Assembly: GCF_001429285.1 (NCBI RefSeq)
Contig: NZ_LMJJ01000014.1
Coordinates: 1 to 64,000, forward strand
Source of the DNA: Ensifer sp. Root278
Lineage (GTDB): Bacteria; Pseudomonadota; Alphaproteobacteria; Rhizobiales; Rhizobiaceae
Direction of reading: 5' to 3'
DNA length: 64,000 nucleotides
The position numbers and the translations under genes are program-made. How positions within the stretch are numbered: position 1 is the first letter of the stretch; the number at the start of each line of letters is the position of its first letter. Positions 34,277 through 43,283 of the stretch are shown here, one piece after another. The notes beneath the pieces were generated by a model. That model saw nothing but the letters and a program-made list of their open reading frames with translations. It had not been told where the DNA came from and searched no databases.

Positions 34277-35059
34277 ATGAGCACCATCGGTAAGGCCCTA
34301 ACTTTGCTCGACACGATCTCGCGCCTGGAGAAGGAAGCGGGCTTGAGTGACATCGCGCGGCACTGCGGGCTCGACAAGGCGACCACCCGGCGCTTTCTGG
34401 TCGAACTGGAGAAACACGGTTTCGTTGAACAGGATCCGGAAACGCGGCGCTATCGCCTCGGCGGCGCGCCGGTGCGCCTTGCCCGCATCCGCGAGACGCG
34501 CTTCCCCTATCTGAGCGTGGCGACCCCCTTCGCCCGGGAGCTTGCGAGCCTAGCGGGCGAGACCGTTCACCTTTCTGAATACGCCGCCGGCCGCCTTTCG
34601 ACTGTTCATGTGGAGGACTCGCAGCGGGCCCACCGCGTCATCGTCGATGTCGGGAGCATCCTGCCTTTCCACGCGACCGCGTCCGGCCTTGGCTTCCTTG
34701 CCTTCTGCCCGCCGAAGGACATCGACGCGGTCCTGTCGGCGCCGCTCGAGGCCTTTACCGATCAGACGCTGACGGACCCCGCAATCCTGCGCCAGACCCT
34801 GAGCGAGACTCTCCGGCGCGGCTACTCGATCTGCCATCACGGGCTCGAAACCGGAGTCGTCAGTGTCGCCGCACCGATCCGCGCGCCAGGCAGCACACCG
34901 GTCGGCGCGATCGCCGTCGCCGCCCCGGCAACGCGGGCGGAGAAGGAGACGGTGGAGCAGATGGGCCGCGCCGCGATGACAGCGGCCAGACGCATTTCCG
35001 AAAGACTTTTCGGGTTGGAGCAGGTTGCTGCCGATCCGCTGGCAAGGAGGGCCGGCTGA
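34277..35059 (+). CDS. IclR-family transcriptional regulator
   Basis: The protein has 260 residues. The N-terminal winged helix (AGLSDIARHCGLDKATTRRFLVELEKHGFVEQD) is followed by the IclR effector domain (VHLSEYAAGRLSTVHVEDSQR, LPFHATASGLGFLAF, and the late VSVAAPIRAPGSTPVGAIAVAAP). It heads a six-gene rightward run: its stop overlaps the Tm-1-like gene by 1 base, and nearly every later junction is within a few bases. It probably responds to the substrate of that pathway and also controls the divergent permease. Confidence 0.9.
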   Translation: MSTIGKALTLLDTISRLEKEAGLSDIARHCGLDKATTRRFLVELEKHGFVEQDPETRRYRLGGAPVRLARIRETRFPYLSVATPFARELASLAGETVHLSEYAAGRLSTVHVEDSQRAHRVIVDVGSILPFHATASGLGFLAFCPPKDIDAVLSAPLEAFTDQTLTDPAILRQTLSETLRRGYSICHHGLETGVVSVAAPIRAPGSTPVGAIAVAAPATRAEKETVEQMGRAAMTAARRISERLFGLEQVAADPLARRAG

Positions 35060-36312
35060 TGAATGCAATGAACCGTCTCCCCAACATTCTTGTCGTGGGT
35101 ACGGGAGACACCAAATGCGACGAACTCCAGTTCATGGCGTCCGTCATCCGCGAAGCCGGCGGCCTGCCCGTGATGATGGATGTCAGCATTCTCGGTGATC
35201 CGCCCTATGTGCCCGAATACTCGCGCCATGACATCGCCGAAGCCGCGGGTGTCACCATTGAAGCGATTGCGGCCAGCGGCGACGAACACAGCGCCATGGC
35301 GCTGATGGCAAGTGGTGCTTCTGCCCTCACCCGTTCCCTTTACGAAGCCGGCCAGGCCGATGGCGTCATCATTCTCGGCGGCTCGATGGGCACGGATCTC
35401 GCCCTCGACGTCGCCGCGGCCCTGCCGCTCGGCGTGCCGAAATTCATCGTCTCGACCATCGCCTATTCGCACCTGCTGCCGCCCGAGCGCATTGCGCCCG
35501 ACCTGATGATGATCCTGTGGGCCGGCGGCCTCTACGGCCTCAACGGCATCTGCCGCTCGGTTCTCTCCCAGGCCTGTGGCGCGGTCGTTGGTGCCGCACG
35601 TTTCGGCACCAGGCCGGACAAGACGCGGCCGCTGATTGGCATGACCTCGCTCGGCTCGAGCTGCCTCAAATACATGAAATACCTGAAGCCCGAACTCGAA
35701 CGCCGCGGCTATGACGTCGCTGTCTTCCATTCGACCGGCATGGGCGGCCGCGCCTTCGAGGCGATCGCGGCTGAGAAGGGCTTTACCGCGGTTTTCGACT
35801 TCTGCATTCAGGAGGTCAGCAACCATCACCACGGAACTGTCGTCACATCAGGGCCCGACCGGCTGGAGAATGCCGGACGTGCCGGAATCCCACAGATCGT
35901 CGCGCCAGGCGCCGTCGACATGGTCGACCTGCCGGCCTGGCAACCGATTCCGCAGGCCTTTGCCGATCGCCCCTATCACGCCCACAACCGGCTGCTCGGC
36001 TCGGTGACCACATCTTCCGAGGGACGACGCGAGATCGCCCGCGTCATCGGCGGCAAATTGAACGGCACCAGTGCCGAGGTCGCCTTCATCCTGCCGCTCA
36101 AGGGGATTCAGGAATGGGACCAGCCTGACGAGCCTCTCTACGAACCGGAAGCGCTCGACGCCTTCATCGACGAGATGCGCCGGCAGATCCCCTCAGGCGT
36201 CGCCCTGCATGAGGTCGACAGCCACATCAATGCGCCGGCGTTCTCGCAAGCCGCGCTTGCGATCTTCGACGACTGGGTGGCGCGTGGCATCGTGCCCGAG
36301 GGCCGGCCATGA
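35059..36312 (+). CDS. Tm-1-like ATP-binding family protein (UPF0261)
   Basis: The protein has 417 residues. The N-terminal half is typical of UPF0261/Tm-1: VVGTGDTKCDELQFM, GGSMGTDLALDVAAALPLGVPKFIVST. The second half continues with GMTSLGSSCLKYMKYLKPELERRGYDVAVFHSTGMGGRAFE and a closing DSHINAPAFSQAAL. Tomato Tm-1 is known to bind ATP, but bacterial homologues have no established reaction. It lies between the regulator (1-base overlap) and a HAD hydrolase (4-base overlap), so it is a structural part of this catabolic unit rather than a stray gene. Confidence 0.85.
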   Translation: MNAMNRLPNILVVGTGDTKCDELQFMASVIREAGGLPVMMDVSILGDPPYVPEYSRHDIAEAAGVTIEAIAASGDEHSAMALMASGASALTRSLYEAGQADGVIILGGSMGTDLALDVAAALPLGVPKFIVSTIAYSHLLPPERIAPDLMMILWAGGLYGLNGICRSVLSQACGAVVGAARFGTRPDKTRPLIGMTSLGSSCLKYMKYLKPELERRGYDVAVFHSTGMGGRAFEAIAAEKGFTAVFDFCIQEVSNHHHGTVVTSGPDRLENAGRAGIPQIVAPGAVDMVDLPAWQPIPQAFADRPYHAHNRLLGSVTTSSEGRREIARVIGGKLNGTSAEVAFILPLKGIQEWDQPDEPLYEPEALDAFIDEMRRQIPSGVALHEVDSHINAPAFSQAALAIFDDWVARGIVPEGRP

Positions 36313-36995
36313 CGAACACTATGCCCGACACCATGAGCGACAAGGCACTGATCCTCGATTTCGGCGGCGTCGTCACCCGCACGCTGTTCGAAACCCACGA
36401 CATCACGGAGCGTGCGCTCGGGCTCGCGCCCGGCACTCTTACGTGGCGCGGTCCCTTCGACCCCGCAACCGACCCGCTCTGGGCCGCCATGCAGCGGCGC
36501 GAAATCACCGAACGGGACTACTGGACGGAACGCACCCGCGAAGTCGGCCGCCTGCTTGGCGAAGACTGGAGCGACATGAAAACCTTCGTGCAGCGGGCGC
36601 GTGGGGCGGAACCGGAACTGGTGCTCCGGCCCGAGACGCGCGACGCGATCCTCGCCGCCCATAAGGCCGGCATTCGGCTCGCGATCCTCTCCAATGAACT
36701 CGACCTCTTCTATGGCGTCGCGTTCCGTCAGCGCTTCCCGCTGATCGAGCTCTTCGAGACGATCGTCGACGCCACCTACACCAACATCCTGAAGCCCGAT
36801 CCGCACGCCTACGAGCTGGTGCTGAGCCAGCTTGGCCTGCCGCGCGAAGCCTGCGTCTTCGTGGATGACCAGTTGAAGAACATCGAGGGTGCGCGGGCCG
36901 TCGGCCTGCCTCACGTCCATTTCGACGTCACCCGACCCGCAGAAAGCTACGCCAGAGCGCTTCAGATGCTCGGCCTCGAACTGACAGGAGCATGA
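36309..36995 (+). CDS. HAD-superfamily hydrolase (subfamily IA)
   Basis: The protein has 228 residues. Motif I is DFGGV, so only the nucleophilic Asp is present and the second acid of DxD is replaced by Gly, as in dehalogenase or epoxide-hydrolase-N-domain-like members. Motif II is LAILSNE, the Lys is in NILKPDP, and the acidic motif is CVFVDDQLKNIEGA. The enzyme could hydrolyse a small phosphate ester. The first ATG overlaps the upstream stop; a second in-frame ATG lies four codons on. In a cluster with a kinase and a phospho-lyase-like enzyme, removal of a misdirected phosphate is a plausible role. Confidence 0.82.
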   Translation: MTNTMPDTMSDKALILDFGGVVTRTLFETHDITERALGLAPGTLTWRGPFDPATDPLWAAMQRREITERDYWTERTREVGRLLGEDWSDMKTFVQRARGAEPELVLRPETRDAILAAHKAGIRLAILSNELDLFYGVAFRQRFPLIELFETIVDATYTNILKPDPHAYELVLSQLGLPREACVFVDDQLKNIEGARAVGLPHVHFDVTRPAESYARALQMLGLELTGA

Positions 36996-36997
36996 CC

Positions 36998-38353
36998 ATG
37001 CGCGAAACCAACTTCCTCATCGAGAACAACGCCCGCCACCTCTGGCACCCGATGGCGCATCCGGCCGAGATGCAGGCAACGCCACCGCGCATCATCAATG
37101 CCGGCGAAGGTGTCGAGATCGTCGACATCCATGGCAAGAAGGTGCTCGATGCGGTCGGCGGCCTCTGGAACGTCAATCTCGGCTATTCCTGCGAACCGGT
37201 GAAGGAGGCGATCCGTCGCCAGCTCGACGAGCTGCCCTATTACTCGACGTTTCGCGGCACCACCAACTCACCGCTGATCGAGCTTTCCTACGAGCTCGCC
37301 GAATGGTTCCGCGAGGATGGGCTGACGCGCTCGTTCTTCACCTCGGGCGGTTCCGACTCCGTCGAGACCTGCCTTCGCCTCGCCCGCCAGTACCACAAGC
37401 TCAACGGCCAGCCGGAACGCACCAAGTTCGTCGCGCTGAAGAAGGGCTACCACGGCACCCATTTCGGCGGCGCCTCGGTCAATGGCAATGCCAATTTCCG
37501 CCGCAACTACGAGCCGCTGCTGCCGGGCGTCTACCACCTGCCGGCGCCCTATACCTATCGCAACCCCTTCGACACGACCGATGGCGCCGTAATCGCCAAG
37601 GCGATCGCGCGGCTCTTCGAAGACGAGATCGCCTTCCAGGGCGCCGACACGATCGCGGCGCTGATCATGGAGCCGGTGCTCGGCGCCGGCGGCGTGATCG
37701 TGCCGCACGAAATCTTCATGCCGCTGATGCGCGAGATCTGCGACCGCCACGGCATCCTCCTGATCGCCGACGAGGTGATCACCGCGTTCGGCCGCACCGG
37801 TGCCTGGACCGGCTCGCGTCTCTTTGGCGTGAAGCCGGATTTCATGTCGACCGCCAAGGCGATCACCAATGGCTACTATCCCTTCGGCGCCGTGATGATC
37901 TCGGACAAGGTTGCCGAGGCTTTCGAAAGCAACAAGACGGCTGCCGGTTCGATCGGCCATGGCTACACCTATTCCGGCCATCCGGTGGGTGCTGCGGCAG
38001 CACTCGCAACCCTGAAGGAAACGCGCAAGCACAATGTCGCTGCAAATGCCAAGGCACGCGGCGATGAGCTGATCGCCGGCCTCGAAGCGCTGAAGGCCCG
38101 GCACGAACTGATCGGCGACGTGCGCGGCAAGGGGCTGATGTGCGCGATCGAGCTCGTCTCGGACAGGGAGAAGAAGGCCGGTGCCGCAAAGGATGTCGTC
38201 CAGAAGGTTCAGGACGTGACCTATGATGCCGGCGTCATGGTGCGCACATCCGGCGCCAACGTCATCCTGTCGCCGCCGCTGATCGTGACCGCAGGCGACG
38301 TCGCCCGTATCCTCACGGCCCTCGACGCCGGCCTGACCGCAGCACGGGGCTAG
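36998..38353 (+). CDS. Class III omega-aminotransferase
   Basis: The protein has 451 residues and PLP fold type I. The motifs are WHPMAHP, the phosphate-binding SGGSDSVET, the aspartate block LLIADEVITAFGRTG, and the PLP lysine Lys287 in STAKAITNGYYPFGAV. It belongs with beta-alanine/omega-amino acid-pyruvate and diamine transaminases, which move a terminal amino group to pyruvate. The start at 36998 has AGGAG seven bases upstream; the ATG two codons earlier is too close. It overlaps nothing and is followed 4 bases later by a second class III enzyme of a different branch. Confidence 0.87.
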   Translation: MRETNFLIENNARHLWHPMAHPAEMQATPPRIINAGEGVEIVDIHGKKVLDAVGGLWNVNLGYSCEPVKEAIRRQLDELPYYSTFRGTTNSPLIELSYELAEWFREDGLTRSFFTSGGSDSVETCLRLARQYHKLNGQPERTKFVALKKGYHGTHFGGASVNGNANFRRNYEPLLPGVYHLPAPYTYRNPFDTTDGAVIAKAIARLFEDEIAFQGADTIAALIMEPVLGAGGVIVPHEIFMPLMREICDRHGILLIADEVITAFGRTGAWTGSRLFGVKPDFMSTAKAITNGYYPFGAVMISDKVAEAFESNKTAAGSIGHGYTYSGHPVGAAAALATLKETRKHNVAANAKARGDELIAGLEALKARHELIGDVRGKGLMCAIELVSDREKKAGAAKDVVQKVQDVTYDAGVMVRTSGANVILSPPLIVTAGDVARILTALDAGLTAARG

Positions 38354-38357
38354 CGCG

Positions 38358-39641
38358 ATGGGCGACAACCGGGACCTGATTGCGCGCCGCGAGCGGCTGC
38401 TCGGGCGCAACATGTCGCTGTTCTACGAGGAGCCGGTGCATCTCGTGCGTGGCGAAGGCGTTTGGCTTTTTGATGCTGACGGCCGCCGCTACCTAGACTG
38501 CTACAACAACGTACCGCATGTCGGCCATTGCCATCCGCGGGTGACCGAGGCGATCGCCCGGCAGGCCTCAACCCTCAACACCCACACCCGCTATCTGCAT
38601 GAAGGCATTCTCGACTATGTCGAGCGTCTGACCGCCACCTTCGACAACAGCCTCGACACGGCGATCCTGACCTGCACCGGCAGCGAGGCGAACGACGTGG
38701 CGCTGCGCATGGCCCAGGCCGTGACCGGCAAGACCGGGGTGATCGCCACCGACCACACTTATCACGGCAATACCGCCGCCGTTTCTCAGCTTTCGACCCG
38801 GATGCCGCCGGTCGGCGGCTTCGGCGGCCATGTCCGCCACGTGCCGGCGCCCGACAGCTACCGGCCGCTTGGCGGCGAGCCGGGCGCCGCTTTTGCCGCG
38901 GCCTTCACCGCCAAGGTCGAGGAAGCGATCGCCTCGCTGCAGCAAAGCCCGCACGGCTTCGCCGCGCTGATCATCGATCCCTTCTTCGCCAACGAAGGAT
39001 TTCCGGAACTGCCCTCCGGCTTTCTCGACGGCGCCGTCGCCGCCGTCAGAAAGGCAGGCGGGCTCCTGATAGCCGACGAAGTGCAGCCGGGCTTCGGCCG
39101 AACCGGCGGCCATATGTGGGGGCACCAGAAGGCGGGCATCGTTCCCGATATCGTCACGCTTGGAAAGCCGATGGGCAACGGCCACCCGATCGGCGGCGTC
39201 GTTGCGGGCACCGAAACGCTCAACGCCTTCCGCAAAGCGTTTCGCTACTTCAACACTTTCGGCGGCAATCCGGTCTCCTGCGCAGCGGCCATGGCCGTGC
39301 TCGATGTGATCGCAGACGAAAACCTCATCGAGAACGCCGCCCAAGTCGGCGCCTATGCCAAGGCCGGCCTCGCGCGGCTTGCGGACAAACATGGAATGAT
39401 CGGCGACATCAGGGGCAGCGGACTATTCTTCGGCGCGGAGCTCGTCACCGATCGCGCGGAAAAAACGCCAGCAAGCGCGCTCGCGACCAAGGTGATCAAC
39501 GACATGAGCGAGCGCGGCGTGCTGATGGGCAAGCTCGGCATCCACCAGTGCACGACCAAGATCCGACCGCCGATGCCCTTTACCCGCGACAATGCGGATT
39601 TGATGCTGTCGACGCTCGACGACGTGCTTTCGGGCCTATGA
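38358..39641 (+). CDS. Class III PLP enzyme of the AGXT2L (phospho-lyase) branch
   Basis: The protein has 427 residues. Although aminotransferase-like, it matches the AGXT2L1/AGXT2L2 branch (ethanolamine-phosphate and 5-phosphohydroxylysine phospho-lyases) in several blocks: CYNNVPHVGHCHPRVTEAI, RYLHEGILDYVERLTATF, ADEVQPGFGRTG, and the PLP Lys273 in GKPMGNGHPIGGV, then FNTFGGNPVSCAAAMAVLDVI. Those enzymes eliminate phosphate and ammonia from a phosphorylated amino alcohol to give an aldehyde. The gene is followed 7 bases later by an APH-family kinase, the natural partner. Simple aminotransferase activity cannot be excluded without assay. Confidence 0.82.
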   Translation: MGDNRDLIARRERLLGRNMSLFYEEPVHLVRGEGVWLFDADGRRYLDCYNNVPHVGHCHPRVTEAIARQASTLNTHTRYLHEGILDYVERLTATFDNSLDTAILTCTGSEANDVALRMAQAVTGKTGVIATDHTYHGNTAAVSQLSTRMPPVGGFGGHVRHVPAPDSYRPLGGEPGAAFAAAFTAKVEEAIASLQQSPHGFAALIIDPFFANEGFPELPSGFLDGAVAAVRKAGGLLIADEVQPGFGRTGGHMWGHQKAGIVPDIVTLGKPMGNGHPIGGVVAGTETLNAFRKAFRYFNTFGGNPVSCAAAMAVLDVIADENLIENAAQVGAYAKAGLARLADKHGMIGDIRGSGLFFGAELVTDRAEKTPASALATKVINDMSERGVLMGKLGIHQCTTKIRPPMPFTRDNADLMLSTLDDVLSGL

Positions 39642-39648
39642 GCGACTG

Positions 39649-40659
39649 ATGACGGCGGACCTGCCCAAACCCTTTCGCGACGCGCTCGACAACCGGGCGT
39701 GCCAGGCACTTGCCCATTGGGGCGTTGCTGACCAAGAGCCGGAGTTGCTGAAGTACCGGGAAAACGCCGTGTTTCGCGTCCACCTGGCCGATGGTCGCCC
39801 GGCGGCGCTGCGGCTGCACCGCGCCGGCTATCACAGTGCGGCGGCACTGCACTCGGAACTGCAATGGATGGCAGCACTCGGCAACAGCGGTCTCGCGGTG
39901 CCGCAACCGATCGCGACGACGGACGGGCGCTTACTTGTCGCCCTGCCTGAAGGTGGCGCGTTTGCCGCACAGCATGCCGATGTGATCAACTGGATGGATG
40001 GAGAGCCATTGGGCGAAAGCGGTAAACCGCTGTCCCACTCACCCGAGAGGCTCGTCGAGATCTTCTCGGCGCTCGGCGCCTCCATGGCCGAGATGCATAA
40101 CCTCGCCGATCGCTGGACGCCGACCGAGGGCTTTTGGCGTCCGACTTGGGATGAGGAAGGCCTGCTTGGGGATCGTCCGTTGTGGGGGCGCTTCTGGGAT
40201 TGCGAGGGCCTATCGCCGGCCCAAGCCATGGCGCTATCGGCTTTGCGCGGTGACCTCAGGCGGCGCCTCGCAACTCTGCCGACTCCGGCTAAGGATTTCG
40301 GCCTCATCCATGCGGACCTCGTTCGGGAAAATGTGCTGGTCGGCGAGGCGGGCGTCAAACTCATCGACTTCGACGATGCTGGCTGGGGTTACCGCCTGTT
40401 CGATATCGCCACCGCCCTGCTGAAGAACCGACGCGAGCCGGCCTATGGAGCGATCGAGGCGGCGTTGATATCAGGCTATCGCAGCCGGCGCGCGCTCAGC
40501 GCCGAGATGCTGTCCAGCCTGCCGCTGTTTCTTGTGCTTCGCAGTCTCACCTATATCGGCTGGTTCTCGGCGCGGCCGGAACTGCCGGGCGCCCGCGAGC
40601 GTGTTCTGCGCTACGCCGACGAGGCGCTGGCGCTTACCAAAGAGCTGGGCTTCACATGA
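39649..40659 (+). CDS. APH-family small-molecule kinase (hydroxylysine kinase-like)
   Basis: The protein has 336 residues and a protein-kinase-like aminoglycoside phosphotransferase fold. It shows the catalytic loop IHADLVRENVL (Asp in HAD, Asn after) and the metal motif LIDFDDAGWGYRLFDIA. Relatives phosphorylate small hydroxylated metabolites: homoserine, choline, hydroxylysine. It is the last gene of the IclR-led unit, directly after an AGXT2L-type phospho-lyase-like gene. In animals and some bacteria hydroxylysine kinase and phosphohydroxylysine phospho-lyase act as a pair, so this is the best reading. Antibiotic resistance is unlikely in this setting. Confidence 0.82.
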   Translation: MTADLPKPFRDALDNRACQALAHWGVADQEPELLKYRENAVFRVHLADGRPAALRLHRAGYHSAAALHSELQWMAALGNSGLAVPQPIATTDGRLLVALPEGGAFAAQHADVINWMDGEPLGESGKPLSHSPERLVEIFSALGASMAEMHNLADRWTPTEGFWRPTWDEEGLLGDRPLWGRFWDCEGLSPAQAMALSALRGDLRRRLATLPTPAKDFGLIHADLVRENVLVGEAGVKLIDFDDAGWGYRLFDIATALLKNRREPAYGAIEAALISGYRSRRALSAEMLSSLPLFLVLRSLTYIGWFSARPELPGARERVLRYADEALALTKELGFT

Positions 40660-40679
40660 TGACCGAGAGCCAAAAACGC

Positions 40680-41168
40680 TCAGTCGTTGAGGCTGGCCAG
40701 TTCGTCCAGCATGTCGAGCAGGACTTCGACGCGCTCACGACCGTAGCGGGTTTCGAGGTCCTCGTAGATCGCCCGGCTCTCGGGGCTGACGTCGGCGATC
40801 ACCCGCATGCCCTCCGGCGCGATCTCAAGCAAAACGCGCCGGCCGTCGTCAGCATCCTTGTGCTTGGTGATCAGGCCCCGCTCCTCGAGCGAGCGGATGA
40901 TGCGGGTGAGGCTCGGCGCCAGGATGAAGGCCTTGTCGGCCATTTCCGACGCATCGACCCGGCCGGCTTCCGCAAGGATGCGGATCACCCGCCATTGCTG
41001 CTCGGTAATGTCGTGGCGCGCCAGCATCGGCCGGAAATGCGCCATGACCGCTTCGCGTGCCCGCAACAGGGCAATCGGCAGCGAACGGCGGGTGTTGTGC
41101 GGCAAAAGGGCGTCGTGGCCAAGGTCAGCAGGGGTTTTCTCGCGGCTCATGAGCGTTCTATCGGACAT
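40680..41168 (-). CDS. hpaR: MarR-family repressor of the homoprotocatechuate operon
   Basis: The protein has 162 residues with a MarR winged helix: SLPIALLRAREAVMAHFRPMLARHDITEQQWRVIRIL, the recognition region DASEMADKAFILAPSLTRIIRSLEERGLI, and a wing KDADDGRRVLLEIAPEG. This matches HpaR, the homoprotocatechuate operon repressor. It is divergent from hpaF with 108 bases between the starts. The start at 41168 or the ATG at 41150 are both possible. It probably represses the hpaFED-GHI operon until homoprotocatechuate or 4-hydroxyphenylacetate binds. Confidence 0.88.
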   Translation of the reverse strand: MSDRTLMSREKTPADLGHDALLPHNTRRSLPIALLRAREAVMAHFRPMLARHDITEQQWRVIRILAEAGRVDASEMADKAFILAPSLTRIIRSLEERGLITKHKDADDGRRVLLEIAPEGMRVIADVSPESRAIYEDLETRYGRERVEVLLDMLDELASLND

Positions 41169-41235
41169 TTTCTTTCGTTCTGCAATTGGCAGGCGCGGGC
41201 AGAGACTTCGACCTTCTTGACACCGCCATCGATTT

Positions 41236-41249
41236 CGTTAACGTGTTAA
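41236..41249. promoter_or_regulatory. Candidate HpaR operator
   Basis: The sequence CGTTAACGTGTTAA holds the palindrome CGTTAACG and the inverted repeat TTAAC-GT-GTTAA, 28 bases before the hpaF start in the divergent hpaR/hpaF promoter. MarR proteins bind short palindromes of this kind. Confidence 0.5.
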
Positions 41250-41276
41250 ATATATGAGAGCGCATCGGGAGGAAAG

Positions 41277-41669
41277 ATGCCGCACCTGACAATCGAATAC
41301 TCAGGCAATCTCGACGACCGCGTCGACTTCGCCCGGCTTTGCCGGACCGTCCACAAGACGATCCTCGGCACCGGCCTTTTCGAGCTCGGCGCCGTCAGGG
41401 TGCGCACGATCCGCAGCGCCGATTACGCGATCGCCGACCTTTTGCCGGACAACAGCTTCATCGACATGTCCTTCCGCATCGGTCGCGGCCGCAGCGAGGC
41501 AGAGAAGAAGGCCACCGGCGAAGCCATCTTCAAGGCCGTGAGCGACGAACTTTCGGAGCTTTTCGCCACACCGCATTTTGCTCTCAGCCTGGAGATCCGC
41601 GAGATCGACCCGGATCTGAGCTGGAAGAAAAACGCCATTCACCCCCGGCTGCGCGCCACCAAAGGCTAG
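41277..41669 (+). CDS. hpaF: 5-carboxymethyl-2-hydroxymuconate delta-isomerase
   Basis: The protein has 130 residues and a tautomerase fold. Pro2, exposed after removal of the initiator Met (MPHLTIEYSGNL), is the expected catalytic base. The stretches DYAIADLLPDNSFIDMSFRIGRGRSEAEKK and the ending DLSWKKNAIHPRLR are typical of CHM isomerase. It isomerises 5-carboxymethyl-2-hydroxymuconate to 5-oxo-pent-3-ene-1,2,5-tricarboxylate in 4-hydroxyphenylacetate breakdown. A GGGAGGAAAG site precedes the ATG. It is the first gene of the meta-cleavage operon. Confidence 0.93.
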   Translation: MPHLTIEYSGNLDDRVDFARLCRTVHKTILGTGLFELGAVRVRTIRSADYAIADLLPDNSFIDMSFRIGRGRSEAEKKATGEAIFKAVSDELSELFATPHFALSLEIREIDPDLSWKKNAIHPRLRATKG

Positions 41670-41732
41670 ACGCAGCCACCCCCAAAGCACAGCAGCGCGC
41701 GGCGAAAGTCTGCGCCAGCATCGGAGAACACC

Positions 41733-43250
41733 ATGTCCAAGCTCGATGAAAACCTCGCCAAGGCGGAAAGCTACCTCGCCCGCTTCAAGAGCGAAGGCGT
41801 GCTCAATCACATCAACGGCGAAGCGATGCCGGCACTTGACGGTGAGACTTTCGAAACGATTTCGCCCGTTGACCTGAAACCGCTTGCGAAGATCGCCCGC
41901 GGCAAGGCTGCCGACATCGACCGGGCGGCAAAGGCCGCGAAAGCTGCTTTCGCCGAATGGGCCGCTATGCCCGGCGAAACGCGCAAGAAACTGCTGCACA
42001 AGATTGCCGACGCGATCGTTGCCCGCGCCGAAGAGATCGCCTTTGTCGAGTGCATGGACACCGGACAACCGCTGAAATTCATGGCCAAGGCGGCGTTGCG
42101 CGGTGCCGAGAACTTCCGCTTTTTCGCCGACCGGGCGCCTGAAGCGCGCGACGGCAAGGTGCTGCGTGGCGGCAATCAGATCAACATGACGACACGCGTG
42201 CCGATCGGCCCGGTCGGTATCATCACCCCCTGGAACACGCCGTTCATGCTGTCGACCTGGAAGATTGCGCCTGCGCTTGCCGCCGGCTGCACGGTCGTGC
42301 ACAAGCCGGCGGAATTCTCGCCGCTGACGGCGCGGCTGCTGGTCGAGATCGCCGAGGAAGCCGGCCTGCCGAAGGGCGTGTGGAACCTCGTCAACGGCTT
42401 CGGCGAGGATGCCGGACGCGCACTCACCGAGCACCCCGACATCAAGGCGATCGGCTTCGTCGGCGAAAGCCGCACCGGCTCGATGATCATGAAGCAGGGT
42501 GCCGAGACGCTGAAGCGGGTTCATTTCGAACTCGGCGGCAAGAACCCGGTGATCGTCTTTGCCGATGCCGATCTCGAGCGCGCCGCCGATGCGGCGGTCT
42601 TCATGATCTACTCGCTGAACGGCGAACGCTGCACCTCGTCCTCACGCCTGCTGGTCGAGGACAGCATCTACGAACGCTTCACCGGGCTCGTCGCCGAAAA
42701 GGCGAAACGCATCAAGGTCGGCCATCCGCTCGATCCGGAAACCGTCGTCGGCCCGCTCATCCATCCGGTGCATGAGAAGAAGGTATTCGACTATATCCGC
42801 ATCGGCCGAGAGGAAGGTGCTACTGTTGCCGCCGGCGGCGAGAAGTTCGCGGGGCCTGGCGGTGGCTGCTACGTCACCCCGACGCTCTTCACCGGCGCCA
42901 ACAACCGCATGCGCATCGCCCAGGAGGAAATCTTCGGGCCAGTACTGACGGCGATCCCGTTCAAGGACGAGGCAGACGCGCTGGCGCTTGCCAATGACGT
43001 ACAATATGGCCTCACCGGTTATCTCTGGACCTCCGACGTCACCCGCGCCTTCCGCTTTACCGATCACCTCGAAGCCGGGATGATCTGGGTAAACTCGGAG
43101 AACGTGCGCCACCTGCCGACGCCGTTTGGCGGCGTCAAGAGCTCGGGCATCGGCCGCGACGGCGGCGACTGGTCGTTCGATTTTTATATGGAAACCAAGA
43201 ACATCGCCTTTGCCAGCTCGGCGCATGCGATCGCCAAGCTTGGCGGTTGA
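41733..43250 (+). CDS. hpaE: 5-carboxymethyl-2-hydroxymuconate semialdehyde dehydrogenase
   Basis: The 505-residue NAD-dependent aldehyde dehydrogenase has TPWNTPFMLSTWKIAPALAAGCTVVHKPAE, the catalytic Glu in FELGGKNPV and the Cys in NGERCTSSSR. The Thr-Ser-Ser after the Cys and the N-terminus (LNHINGEAMPALDGETFETISPVD) agree with HpaE. It oxidises the ring-opened semialdehyde made by HpaD to the dicarboxylate that HpaF uses. A GGAGAACACC site lies upstream. It sits between hpaF and hpaD in the order usual for this pathway. Confidence 0.93.
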   Translation: MSKLDENLAKAESYLARFKSEGVLNHINGEAMPALDGETFETISPVDLKPLAKIARGKAADIDRAAKAAKAAFAEWAAMPGETRKKLLHKIADAIVARAEEIAFVECMDTGQPLKFMAKAALRGAENFRFFADRAPEARDGKVLRGGNQINMTTRVPIGPVGIITPWNTPFMLSTWKIAPALAAGCTVVHKPAEFSPLTARLLVEIAEEAGLPKGVWNLVNGFGEDAGRALTEHPDIKAIGFVGESRTGSMIMKQGAETLKRVHFELGGKNPVIVFADADLERAADAAVFMIYSLNGERCTSSSRLLVEDSIYERFTGLVAEKAKRIKVGHPLDPETVVGPLIHPVHEKKVFDYIRIGREEGATVAAGGEKFAGPGGGCYVTPTLFTGANNRMRIAQEEIFGPVLTAIPFKDEADALALANDVQYGLTGYLWTSDVTRAFRFTDHLEAGMIWVNSENVRHLPTPFGGVKSSGIGRDGGDWSFDFYMETKNIAFASSAHAIAKLGG

Positions 43251-43283
43251 GCGCGCTGGCAGAAAAATCTGGAGGAGACATCA

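Noticed and set aside
39649-40659. Aminoglycoside resistance gene
   Set aside because: The fold is APH-like, but the gene is the last member of a metabolic operon next to a phospho-lyase-like enzyme; a metabolite kinase fits better.
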